NCBI GenBank assembly: GCA_017558065.1 | Contig: JAFYWK010000024.1 | Coordinates: forward strand, 1 to 64,000 | Length of the DNA: 64,000 bases | Source of the DNA: Paludibacteraceae bacterium | GTDB lineage: Bacteria > Bacteroidota > Bacteroidia > Bacteroidales > Paludibacteraceae | Direction: 5' to 3' | Shown: positions 1 through 6,768 of the stretch, piece by piece | Position numbering within the stretch: position 1 is the first letter of the stretch | Layout: each line of letters starts with the position of its first letter | Position numbers and translations under genes: made by a program | Notes under the pieces: model-generated | The model's database searches: none | What the model saw: only the letters and a program-made list of their open reading frames with translations | Told to the model about the DNA's origin: nothing

Positions 1-545
1 GGAGAAAACTCTGTGCTATGTTCAATAGTAAAGCAATAACCTGGCATAGGGCATTGACATCCTAATCGTTGCATCTCTGGACCGATTTTTTCTACGCACA
101 ACATTCCGAGTGCACTATAATCAGGAATGACTTCTCGATGACTTGCTACTATGACTTCGGGCAATGATTCAATGCTATATTTCTCCGTATAGTTAGATTT
201 TTCAGAAGTTTCTATCCAGTTTTTCAGTTGGTCTCGTCTATTTATTAGTTGTTTTAATTGTTCTTCTGTTTTGTTGATCTTTTCTGTTAGTTGTTTTATG
301 CTTGGCATGTGTGAATCTTCTTCGAATACTTCTTTTATTTCTTCCAGCGAAAAGCCCAAGCGTTGAAGCTGACGAATAGCGTTCAACTTTTGCATTTGAC
401 AAATGGTATAATAGCGATAACCTGTCCATTCGTCCACTTCATCGGGCAGTAGCAAGCCCTTTTTTTCGTAGTGACGAAGTGTTTTTACGGTCACTTGCAT
501 CATTTGTGAAAACTCTCCGATTTTCAATTTCGTTTCTTGTTTCAT
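1..545 (-). CDS. MerR-family transcriptional regulator, C-terminus beyond window
   Basis: DNA-binding regulator of the MerR family. From the ATG at 545 the first ~75 residues form the winged helix-turn-helix (KIGEFSQMM, then KTLRHYEKKGLL, then TGYRYY). A helical linker rich in Lys, Glu and Gln follows at about residues 80-115, as in the MerR dimerisation helix. From about residue 120 the start of a GyrI-like effector-binding domain is visible (YSIESLPEVIVASHREV), so this is probably the multidrug or small-molecule sensing subtype. About 181 codons lie in the window with no stop, so the 3' end is missing. The MKQETKLKIGEF start fits family starts. A TATCTTTG promoter lies upstream on the same strand. 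The ligand and target genes cannot be told. Confidence 0.88.
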   Translation of the reverse strand, partial: MKQETKLKIGEFSQMMQVTVKTLRHYEKKGLLLPDEVDEWTGYRYYTICQMQKLNAIRQLQRLGFSLEEIKEVFEEDSHMPSIKQLTEKINKTEEQLKQLINRRDQLKNWIETSEKSNYTEKYSIESLPEVIVASHREVIPDYSALGMLCVEKIGPEMQRLGCQCPMPGYCFTIEHSTEFS

Positions 546-627
546 AATTTATTATTTTTAGAGTTATTATGTCTTGTTTTTGTAGTTATCGTTTGCGTAT
601 TTGTAATACGAAATAAGAAATTTTCTG

Positions 628-661
628 CAAAGATAATACATGCCCCTGGGTACGAGTCAAG
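628..661 (-). promoter_or_regulatory. Probable promoter of the MerR gene
   Basis: On the minus strand TATCTTTG (635-628) matches the Bacteroidota -7 element TAnnTTTG. A CTTG lies upstream at 661-658, giving a 22-base spacer instead of the 20 seen at other promoters here. The leader to the ATG would be about 75 bases. Confidence 0.5.
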
Positions 662-865
662 AAAATGTTCATTTTTTTTCATTTTTTTGCTAAAAAACCT
701 CATTTTTTTTCTTATTCTCTCGTTTTTACGTTCCAACGGCATATCACTTTGGCAATTTTTACACTCTACGCTCTACACCATCCACTCTACACTTATCACT
801 CATAGTTTATACCTAAAATTAAGATTCCATTCCCTTGTACCTTGCCTATCTCCTTCGTACAAAAG

Positions 866-920
866 ACCAAGGATGAACCAAGGACGAACCAAAGAAGAAC
901 CAAGCAACTACCTAAGAACC
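866..920. repeat. Degenerate tandem repeat, 5 units of 11 bp
   Basis: Five consecutive 11-bp units begin with ACC and follow the pattern ACCAAgGAnGA, without gaps, ending in ACCTAAGAACC. It lies in gene-free DNA and is flanked by short 'ctctacac' and 'cactcatagttta' repeats at about 760-815. Other 11-bp arrays occur at 25306-25380 and 50284-50338, with unrelated unit sequences. Confidence 0.75.
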
Positions 921-998
921 CCAAAATACAAAAAGTACTGTTTGTTAAGATTGCCGTTTCTTTTCTCTTTCTTATACCTTGTCTAATTCCACCGTGAA

Positions 999-1136
999 GG
1001 AGTGCGACGGAACGCACTCCGAGTATTGCGTCCGAAAAGTCCCCACTTTGAGGATTAAGCGCAATACATAGAATGGCGCACCCCTTGCGGGTACGCAGCC
1101 GTATGGCTACAGGGTAGTGCCCTACAGGGTAGGCAC
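999..1136. other. Chain of short inverted repeats in gene-free DNA
   Basis: Consecutive stem-loops are visible: GGAGTGCG/CGCACTCC (999-1006 with 1013-1020), GTATTGCG/CGCAATAC (1023-1030 with 1060-1067), a GC-rich hairpin around 1076-1096, AGCC/GGCT (about 1097-1108) and GTGCC/GGCAC (about 1117-1136). No promoter or ORF accompanies them. It could be a small palindromic element, a remnant of a mobile element or a structured RNA. The remaining DNA between 546 and 1327 holds only short low-complexity repeats and no supportable gene. Confidence 0.45.
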
Positions 1137-1327
1137 GACCGCCAATTGTATGAAGTTAGGTGTGTTCCCTCAAAAAGTGCTATTTATTAAGATTGCTTTC
1201 CTAAAAAGGTTGACTCTTTTCCTGAAAGCGTTGCCTTATATTCCTCGCCTCTACACCATACACTTTACACACTACACCAGAAAAATCGCCCCAAAAATGC
1301 GATTTTTCTTGCACATCTCGAAAAAAA

Positions 1328-2002
1328 GTGCAGAAAGGTGAAGCCAGAGCTAAGTATGGCGAAGCACTCCTTGTTAATTTGTCTAAGGACTTGACACGCC
1401 TCGGAGGTCGTGGTTTTAGTCGTTCTAACTTGAGTTATATGCGTAAGTTCTACCTCGCATTCCCAAAATGTGAAACAGTGTCTCACAAATTGGGTTGGAG
1501 TCATTATTTTGAACTGCTCAAGTGCGATGACACGGTGGAAATGCAATTCTATATGCACCAGGCTATCCGAGAAAATTGGTCAGTCCGTGGTCTCAAACGA
1601 CAAATCAACAGCAGCCTTTTTCAGCGTCTGGCATTAAGTACGGACAAGGCGGGTATATTGGCTATGGCACAAGGAGGTCATCAAGTGTCGCAACCATCGG
1701 ATATTTAAGTATTCTATCATGCAATCTTGAAATGCTATGTACTCATTGATCTTAAACGCTCTGAAATCAAGCATCAAGATATTGGACAAATGAATATGTA
1801 TATCAACTATTTCAAGACCGAGATTTGCCAACCTGATGATAATCCACCAATCGGTATTGTTTTAGGAGCAAAGAAAGATGAACTATTGATGGAATATGCA
1901 TTGGCTGGCATTGATAACAATCTTTTCGCAGCACGCTATCAGCTATATTTGCCCAACAAGGCAGAATTACAAGCACAACTGAATCAACTAATGGAAGATT
2001 AG
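1328..2002 (+). pseudogene. Decayed DUF1016 (YhcG-like, PDDEXK) nuclease gene
   Basis: Two open stretches in one reading frame are separated by a single TAA (1706-1708). The first (126 codons) matches the DUF1016 N-terminal domain: QKGEARAKYGEAL, GRGFSRSNLSYMRKFY, then HQAIRENWSVRGLKRQI and QPSDI. The second continues VFYHAILKCYVLIDLK, KHQDIGQMNMYINYF and PIGIVLGAK, the end of the PDDEXK nuclease domain. Intact family members have about 50 more residues at the N-terminus, and about 60 residues between the QPSDI-like segment and VFYH, including the first nuclease acidic residues. So the gene has lost its start and has an internal in-frame deletion whose junction makes the stop. It begins abruptly after an A-run at 1321-1327. 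Intact relatives are linked to restriction-modification and defence loci; no partner remains here. Almost certainly non-functional. Confidence 0.85.
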
Positions 2003-2115
2003 CATAACATTAGCAATACTAACCCCTAAAATTACTTATCACTCATCACTCATAGTTTATAGTTAATTCGCAACGATATCGTTGCACGACATATTTAATA
2101 TAGCATTATACCCCC

Positions 2116-2152
2116 TGCCATTTATGCAAAAATTCGCATAAATGGCATTTTT
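2116..2152. terminator. Intrinsic terminator-like inverted repeat
   Basis: TGCCATTTATGC (2116-2127) pairs perfectly with GCATAAATGGCA (2136-2147) across an 8-base loop and is followed by TTTTTA. It lies just upstream of the next promoter and would isolate the structured RNA from upstream transcription. Confidence 0.65.
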
Positions 2153-2153
2153 A

Positions 2154-2185
2154 TTTGGTCATATCAAAAAAATGTTGTATATTTG
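2154..2185 (+). promoter_or_regulatory. Promoter of the structured RNA
   Basis: TTTG (2154-2157), 20 bases, then TATATTTG (2178-2185): the phylum-type promoter with the same spacing as the other promoters in this window. Transcription should start near 2192. Confidence 0.8.
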
Positions 2186-2191
2186 CACCCG

Positions 2192-2536
2192 CAATTCCAC
2201 GCCGGGGATGTCTGCACGTCATCGGCTGGGGTAGCAGACATATTAAAAAGGCGTTTATTACGCTTCGTTCTGACGTATTGAAATGTCGCAACCTTCAATC
2301 CTGATAAGAACTTAGCAACGGTAGATGTCCTACGGGGTATAGAGTTATCCCTCTTGTGCCAATTGTGGTACGTCTTTTGCGTATAAGCCTATGCGCACAC
2401 GCGTACCTTAACTAGTGGTATAGCACGAGAGTATATTTTATATTCGGCGTGGGCTTCGCGTTGTCGTTTTATCAGGAAAGGCAATGCGACAGCCTCAATA
2501 CGTGGAACGACAATAGTCGGAATCCACGCTTTTTTT
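2192..2536 (+). ncRNA. Structured RNA of about 345 nt, family not identified
   Basis: The segment runs from a promoter to a terminator and has no ORF. Visible helices: an outer stem CCACGCCG/CGGCGTGG (2197-2204 with 2445-2452); a hairpin ATGTCTGC/GCAGACAT (2208-2215 with 2234-2241); CTCTTGTGC/GCACGAGAG (2351-2359 with 2423-2431, one GU), which encloses GGTACG/CGTACC (2367-2372 with 2402-2407); a 3' hairpin GTTGTCG/CGACAGC (2460-2466 with 2487-2493); and a final terminator. It lacks the tRNA-like ends of tmRNA and the conserved GAGGAAAGTCC of RNase P RNA. Bacteroidales-1/6S-like RNAs share the promoter-to-terminator layout, but I cannot confirm a match. The envelope gene cluster starts 44 bases downstream without its own visible promoter, so the RNA may be independent or a regulatory leader. 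Confidence 0.7.
2501..2536 (+). terminator. Intrinsic terminator of the structured RNA
   Basis: CGTGGA (2501-2506) pairs with TCCACG (2523-2528), and CGAC with GTCG inside, around an AATA loop. Seven T follow at 2530-2536. Confidence 0.8.
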
Positions 2537-2579
2537 GTGTACCTAATTGAATATAAAATAACTAATAACTTTATAAATT

Positions 2580-3149
2580 ATGAAACTTAAAACTATTATT
2601 TTTGCAGCGATTGGGCTGTGTTCTTTCTCAACTCTTTCTGTTAATGCTCAGAGTGCAAAACCAAAAGAGAGTACTGATTCTATCAAAATAGGTTACATTG
2701 ATAAAGAACTGTTAGTCATGCAACTGCCAGATATGCTTTTGGTTCAAGACTCATTGATAAAAGTTGAGAACAGCTATGCAAGTCTATACCAGCAATTGGA
2801 AGCAGAAAGAAGTCGTAAAATAGAAGAGTTAATCAAGACAAAAGATAATTTAACTGAGAATATGTTAATGCTTAAGCAAAAAGAAATCAATGATTTGTCT
2901 CAAAATATGCAATTCTTAGAAAAAATAGCAATACAAGATTACCAAACAATACGCCAAAATTTAGAAGCACCTTTGCATCAAAAGGTAGATTCTGTATTGG
3001 AGTTAATAGGTAAGGAGTATAAATTTACTTACATTACAAAAGTTCGTTGGATTGATCCTATAACAAATAAACCTATTGAAATCATGGTTCCAGCGGGCGA
3101 GAATGTTATGCCCATTGCTCAAAAAAAGTTGGGATTGATAATCCGATAA
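2580..3149 (+). CDS. OmpH/Skp-family periplasmic protein
   Basis: Periplasmic chaperone-like protein of the Skp (OmpH) family, which holds unfolded outer-membrane proteins. 189 residues: a signal peptide to about residue 24 (ending SVNAQ), then IGYIDKELLVMQLPDM, the family's usual opening after the signal. A long charged helical stretch (about residues 60-130, rich in Glu, Lys and Gln) would form the coiled-coil tentacle, and a short C-terminal strand region returns to the core. It is the first gene of a cluster with the protease (20 bases downstream) and a lipoprotein, away from the bamA-linked skp pair at 47.5-48.6 kb. It is longer than those two and so may serve the local protease. No own promoter is visible after the RNA terminator upstream. 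Confidence 0.8.
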   Translation: MKLKTIIFAAIGLCSFSTLSVNAQSAKPKESTDSIKIGYIDKELLVMQLPDMLLVQDSLIKVENSYASLYQQLEAERSRKIEELIKTKDNLTENMLMLKQKEINDLSQNMQFLEKIAIQDYQTIRQNLEAPLHQKVDSVLELIGKEYKFTYITKVRWIDPITNKPIEIMVPAGENVMPIAQKKLGLIIR

Positions 3150-3169
3150 CTAGTTACTTTATCCGTATT

Positions 3170-5440
3170 ATGAAGAAAATACTATTATTCATGTGTTTAC
3201 TGCCTATTGCGGTATGTGCACGAACTTTAGAGGAGAAATGGATTCTCTGTTCTAATGTAAACTGCCAAATCCTTGATTCTTATTACGAGGATGGTGTGTC
3301 CTTTACATGGGATGGCGAAGTGCTAAACAATAAAGCACACGGTCATGGTAAAGCAGTTCGTTACATTAACAACGAATTACATTCTACTTTCGTAGGTAAC
3401 TATGAAAACGGTATTCGTGTTGGAAAAGGAAAACTATCATGGGTAGATGGTCGTGAATTGGAATGTGAGTTTATGAATAATCAAGCCACAGGACAAGGAA
3501 TACAAACAGATCCTAATGGCGATATTTATACAGGACAATTTATCAACTATATTCCTCATGGCAATGGTAAGTTAGAGAAAGCTAATGGTGTGGTCATAGA
3601 GGGCTCATTTGTTTTGGGTAATATATATACAGGAAAAAGTACAAGCATAACAGGTGCCATAACTTATTACTATAGAGGGGGTATTAGCCAAACACAACAA
3701 TTTGACAAAACTTCTAATTATAGCCCAGTTATAGGTCAAACTATTACTGAGTTTTTCGATGCAAGTTGGCAACGCTGTGAAGCGAAAGATGCACTATATT
3801 ATCGTCGTATAAAATATAAAGCACCAAATATTCCTGATGGAGAAGTAAAAGATTATTATATAGACGGTCAACTGCAATCTGTATTTACTCCTATTTATAT
3901 TGATCATGGAGATAGCGAAAAGGATTTCTTTGAAGGTAAGTTTGTTTCATATTACAAAAATGGCAACAAACAGAAGGAACATGATTATTACAATAGTCGT
4001 ACCGACGGCAAAGCTATACAATATTACGAAAATGGACAAGTAGAAATTATTGCAGATTTTCTTAATGGAGTTTTACATGGCGAGTATTACGAATACTATA
4101 AAACAGGCAAACTACATAGATATTATCTATTTGAAAACGGAGAAATGGTGGACGGAAAGTATGTTGAATTAGATGAAAATGGTACAGGCTATATTGTCTA
4201 TAATGAATTTTTTGGAGATCATCCAGAATCTTGGGTAATGGATGGAGGGGATCATGTTTCATCTTTTACTAACTATGGAATGAGTGTTTACCTTGATAAT
4301 CGTGCTGTCAAATCAATGGTTAAAAGGAGTTGTTATATTCCTTTTGATCAATCACAAAATTACATGATAGCGACAAATGTAAGGGCTAATTCTGCTGTTT
4401 CTAGTGCTCAATATGGTTTAGTTTTTGGCTTCCAAGATTGGGATAATTACTATTGTTTTCTTATTTCAAATGATGGTAAATTTGCTGTTTATGGAGAATA
4501 TGAAGGTGTTGGACAATGGCTTCGTAATTGGTCTTATTCGAATGCAATTCATACAAGCAAAGATAATTTGCTAAAGGTATACAGAATAAAAGACCGTTTT
4601 ACATTCACTATTAATGGTTCTACTGTAGCACAAACCCTTGCTAAAACTTTAAGAGGAAATGAATATGGATTGATTACTTTGTCACCAGGAAAGTTTTCTA
4701 TAAACTCGTTGTCAGTTAATGAATTTGCTTCACTCTCACGCCCACAAGATGCTTATCCTACTGCTGTAATTCCATCTGGAAAACCCGAAGTGCAACCCAA
4801 CATTCCTTCAACAGATTGGCTTTGGTCAGGAACAGGTTTCTTCATCAGTGAAAAAGGTTATATCGCAACAAACCATCATGTTGTAGATGGAGCAAAACAA
4901 ATGCAAGTGACTTTCAAACAAAATGGACAAACTAAGACCTATAAAGCGGAAGTTGTAGTTACTGACCCAACGAATGACTTGGCTATTATCAAAATTGTAG
5001 ATAATTCATTTGTATACTTGCCTAAAATACCTTATGTATTCACAGCAAAAACAGAGGATGTTGGTACTAGTGTATTTGCATTGGGGTATCCGAAAACTCA
5101 AAAGTTAGGCGAAGAAATTAAATTTACAGATGGAACAATCAGCGCAAAGACTGGCGCACAAGGCGATATACGCTTATACCAGATTTCTGTACCAATCACA
5201 CATGGTAATAGTGGAGGTCCACTCTTTGATAAACAAGGTAATCTCGTTGGAATTACTTCTTCGGGTTGGGATAATGAAGATAATATCAATTATGCTATAA
5301 AGTCTATCTATTTGAAGAATCTAATTGAAGTACTACCAGAAACAATTACTCTTCCCAATAGTACCTCTATCAGAGACAAATCATTAGTTGACAAGATTAA
5401 GGTACTTTCTGACTACGTCCCATTTATTGAAGCAAAATAA
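3170..5440 (+). CDS. Secreted MORN-repeat protein with C-terminal trypsin-like serine protease
   Basis: 756 residues in several modules. A signal peptide (about 1-17) is followed by MORN-type repeats (about 45-150: GHGKAV, GKGKLSW, YTGQF..PHGNGKL). A second set of the MORN_2 type (about 225-335) shows GKFVSYYKNGNKQKE and GEYYEYYKTGKL. A beta-sandwich-like segment (about 385-520) resembles concanavalin/DUF1080 folds. The C-terminal chymotrypsin-fold protease (about 550-725) has a complete triad: His570 in TNHHVV, Asp603 in TNDLAIIK and Ser681 in GNSGGP. No PDZ domain is seen, unlike DegP/HtrA. It should act in the periplasm or on the cell surface. Neighbours are a Skp-like protein and a lipoprotein, which suggests envelope quality control or surface processing; this is inference. 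Confidence 0.88.
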   Translation: MKKILLFMCLLPIAVCARTLEEKWILCSNVNCQILDSYYEDGVSFTWDGEVLNNKAHGHGKAVRYINNELHSTFVGNYENGIRVGKGKLSWVDGRELECEFMNNQATGQGIQTDPNGDIYTGQFINYIPHGNGKLEKANGVVIEGSFVLGNIYTGKSTSITGAITYYYRGGISQTQQFDKTSNYSPVIGQTITEFFDASWQRCEAKDALYYRRIKYKAPNIPDGEVKDYYIDGQLQSVFTPIYIDHGDSEKDFFEGKFVSYYKNGNKQKEHDYYNSRTDGKAIQYYENGQVEIIADFLNGVLHGEYYEYYKTGKLHRYYLFENGEMVDGKYVELDENGTGYIVYNEFFGDHPESWVMDGGDHVSSFTNYGMSVYLDNRAVKSMVKRSCYIPFDQSQNYMIATNVRANSAVSSAQYGLVFGFQDWDNYYCFLISNDGKFAVYGEYEGVGQWLRNWSYSNAIHTSKDNLLKVYRIKDRFTFTINGSTVAQTLAKTLRGNEYGLITLSPGKFSINSLSVNEFASLSRPQDAYPTAVIPSGKPEVQPNIPSTDWLWSGTGFFISEKGYIATNHHVVDGAKQMQVTFKQNGQTKTYKAEVVVTDPTNDLAIIKIVDNSFVYLPKIPYVFTAKTEDVGTSVFALGYPKTQKLGEEIKFTDGTISAKTGAQGDIRLYQISVPITHGNSGGPLFDKQGNLVGITSSGWDNEDNINYAIKSIYLKNLIEVLPETITLPNSTSIRDKSLVDKIKVLSDYVPFIEAK

Positions 5441-5493
5441 ATCATTAACACACAATACAAAATCATTTATTAACTATTTAAACAACAAACAAA

Positions 5494-6096
5494 ATGAAAA
5501 CAATTAAATTTTTACTTCTCATGTTGGTCGGCGTTGTTATGACTTCATGTTGGACAGTTCGTTCTGTTACAGTTACTGACATCCCAGAACAGTATGTTGG
5601 CAACAAGTACGATGCTTTGGTAGGAATGTCTAAAGCACAAGTTTTAGCAGAGATGTCAGTTCCTGACCGTACGATGGATGATGGACTTGGTGGAGAAGTT
5701 CTTATCTACGAAAAAAAAGAGCAAGTTTCTAAAACTACAGGTTATTCTGCTGCCTCTTCAACGACTAAGCCAGTAACAAACTATTGGACAGGGCAAACTA
5801 CTTTACGAAGTTCAGGATACAACAGCATGAACTCCTCTACAGTTACCCAAGAGAACAAAGAATATGTCAATGTGTTCATCGATGGAAATAGTACATGCTA
5901 CAAAGTTGATGCTAATATTGGTGATATATATGAGCCGGCTGTCACACATCAAGAATGTTATAAAGCACCTAATCCAGGCTTATTATGGATGTTAATGCCT
6001 CCAATCACAATGATAGGTTGGATTCCTTCTATATGGTATTTAGCTCAAGAAGCCAAGATTAAAAAAGGAAAAGTTAAGATGGTTGCATGTGATTAA
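5494..6096 (+). CDS. Lipoprotein, function unknown
   Basis: 200 residues with a clear lipoprotein signal (FLLLMLVGVVMTSC, Cys at 19). The mature part begins with IPEQYVGNKYDALVGMSKAQVLAEMSVPDR, a pattern resembling BamE/SmpA-like lipoproteins (a GMSKAQVL helix after a short strand), then a Ser/Thr-rich stretch (about 85-120). The C-terminal third contains a hydrophobic segment (LLWMLMPPITMIGWIPSIWYL) that could be membrane-associated. It ends with a basic tail. It follows the MORN-protease gene by 53 bases and is followed by a terminator-like hairpin, so it probably closes that operon. The BamE similarity is only at the level of motif pattern. Confidence 0.75.
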   Translation: MKTIKFLLLMLVGVVMTSCWTVRSVTVTDIPEQYVGNKYDALVGMSKAQVLAEMSVPDRTMDDGLGGEVLIYEKKEQVSKTTGYSAASSTTKPVTNYWTGQTTLRSSGYNSMNSSTVTQENKEYVNVFIDGNSTCYKVDANIGDIYEPAVTHQECYKAPNPGLLWMLMPPITMIGWIPSIWYLAQEAKIKKGKVKMVACD

Positions 6097-6121
6097 AACA
6101 TCTTGTCAATGGTTATCATGT

Positions 6122-6156
6122 CGCTACCCTTGTGCTACCTTTGCGCAAGGGTAGCG
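6122..6156 (+). terminator. Terminator-like hairpin after the lipoprotein gene
   Basis: CGCTACCCTTG (6122-6132) pairs perfectly with CAAGGGTAGCG (6146-6156) over a 13-base loop, followed by TTTCATTTAT. It is positioned to end transcription of the protease cluster. Confidence 0.65.
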
Positions 6157-6708
6157 TTTCATTTATGGAGACTTATCCTATACCAAATGTTTACTAAGGG
6201 TATACGATAAGACACTCGGCACAATCTTCGGCACGAAGAAAAAATACACAAAAAAATCAACCCAGCGGTAGGCGTTGGTAATCAATACCTTCCGCTTGCT
6301 TTAAGCGTCTTTTAATAGCAAAATATACAAATCTTCGGCACAAAACTTCCAAAATGCCGAAAATACGGCATTACTATAATATAATAGAAGATTCCTTATC
6401 GCGCCAGGATGTTGATAGGCGCGAAAGTTGTTGGAAATAAGTTGTTTAAGTTGTTGAATTAAATAATTCTTGTTGTTTTGAGTTGTAGTGTCTACTCATA
6501 TATAGTTCCCTAAAAAACTAGCGGCAGAGCTAGCGGCAATACCCCAAAAACTTTTTCGTTAGCATTCATCGCACTTCACAAGCCATAAAACACAAATCAG
6601 CGGCAACAAAATCCACTTTTGCCGCTACTTTTTGCAGCATTATTATATAGGCAAATTATTTAGATTACCGATGCTGACTATCCTAATGCAGCAAATTGTT
6701 ACTCAATA
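6157..6708. other. Gene-free AT-rich region with several inverted repeats
   Basis: No ORF, RNA gene or mobile element is supported. Visible structures: an imperfect CTTATC.TATACC inverted repeat near 6173-6210; AGCGG/CCGCT with inner GGTA/TACC near 6261-6300; AATGCCG/CGGCATT near 6353-6372; TCGCGCC/GGCGCGA near 6399-6422; a repeated TAGCGGCA; and AGCGGCAA/TTGCCGCT (6599-6606 with 6619-6626) followed by ACTTTTTG, which looks like a terminator. It may be the worn remnant of a lost gene or element. Confidence 0.5.
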
Positions 6709-6740
6709 TTTGCGTATGTCAAAAAAAAATAGTAATTTTG
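6709..6740 (+). promoter_or_regulatory. Promoter of yfhO and possibly the arginine cluster
   Basis: TTTG (6709-6712), 20 bases including an A-run, then TAATTTTG (6733-6740). The leader to the yfhO ATG is about 22 bases. No second promoter of this type is visible before the arginine genes. Confidence 0.8.
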
Positions 6741-6768
6741 CACGCAAAATTGCTAAAACGAAAACAAT

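Noticed and set aside
999..1136. Group II intron end
   Set aside because: The GTGCGAC-like string is only part of a hairpin; no domain V sequence or reverse transcriptase is present.
866..1300. Small coding genes in the 546-1327 gap
   Set aside because: Open frames there translate to low-complexity Phe/Leu/Ser-rich peptides over repeat DNA and lack start context or domains.
2192..2536. tmRNA or RNase P RNA
   Set aside because: No tRNA-like ends or tag ORF for tmRNA and none of the conserved core segments such as GAGGAAAGTCC for RNase P.
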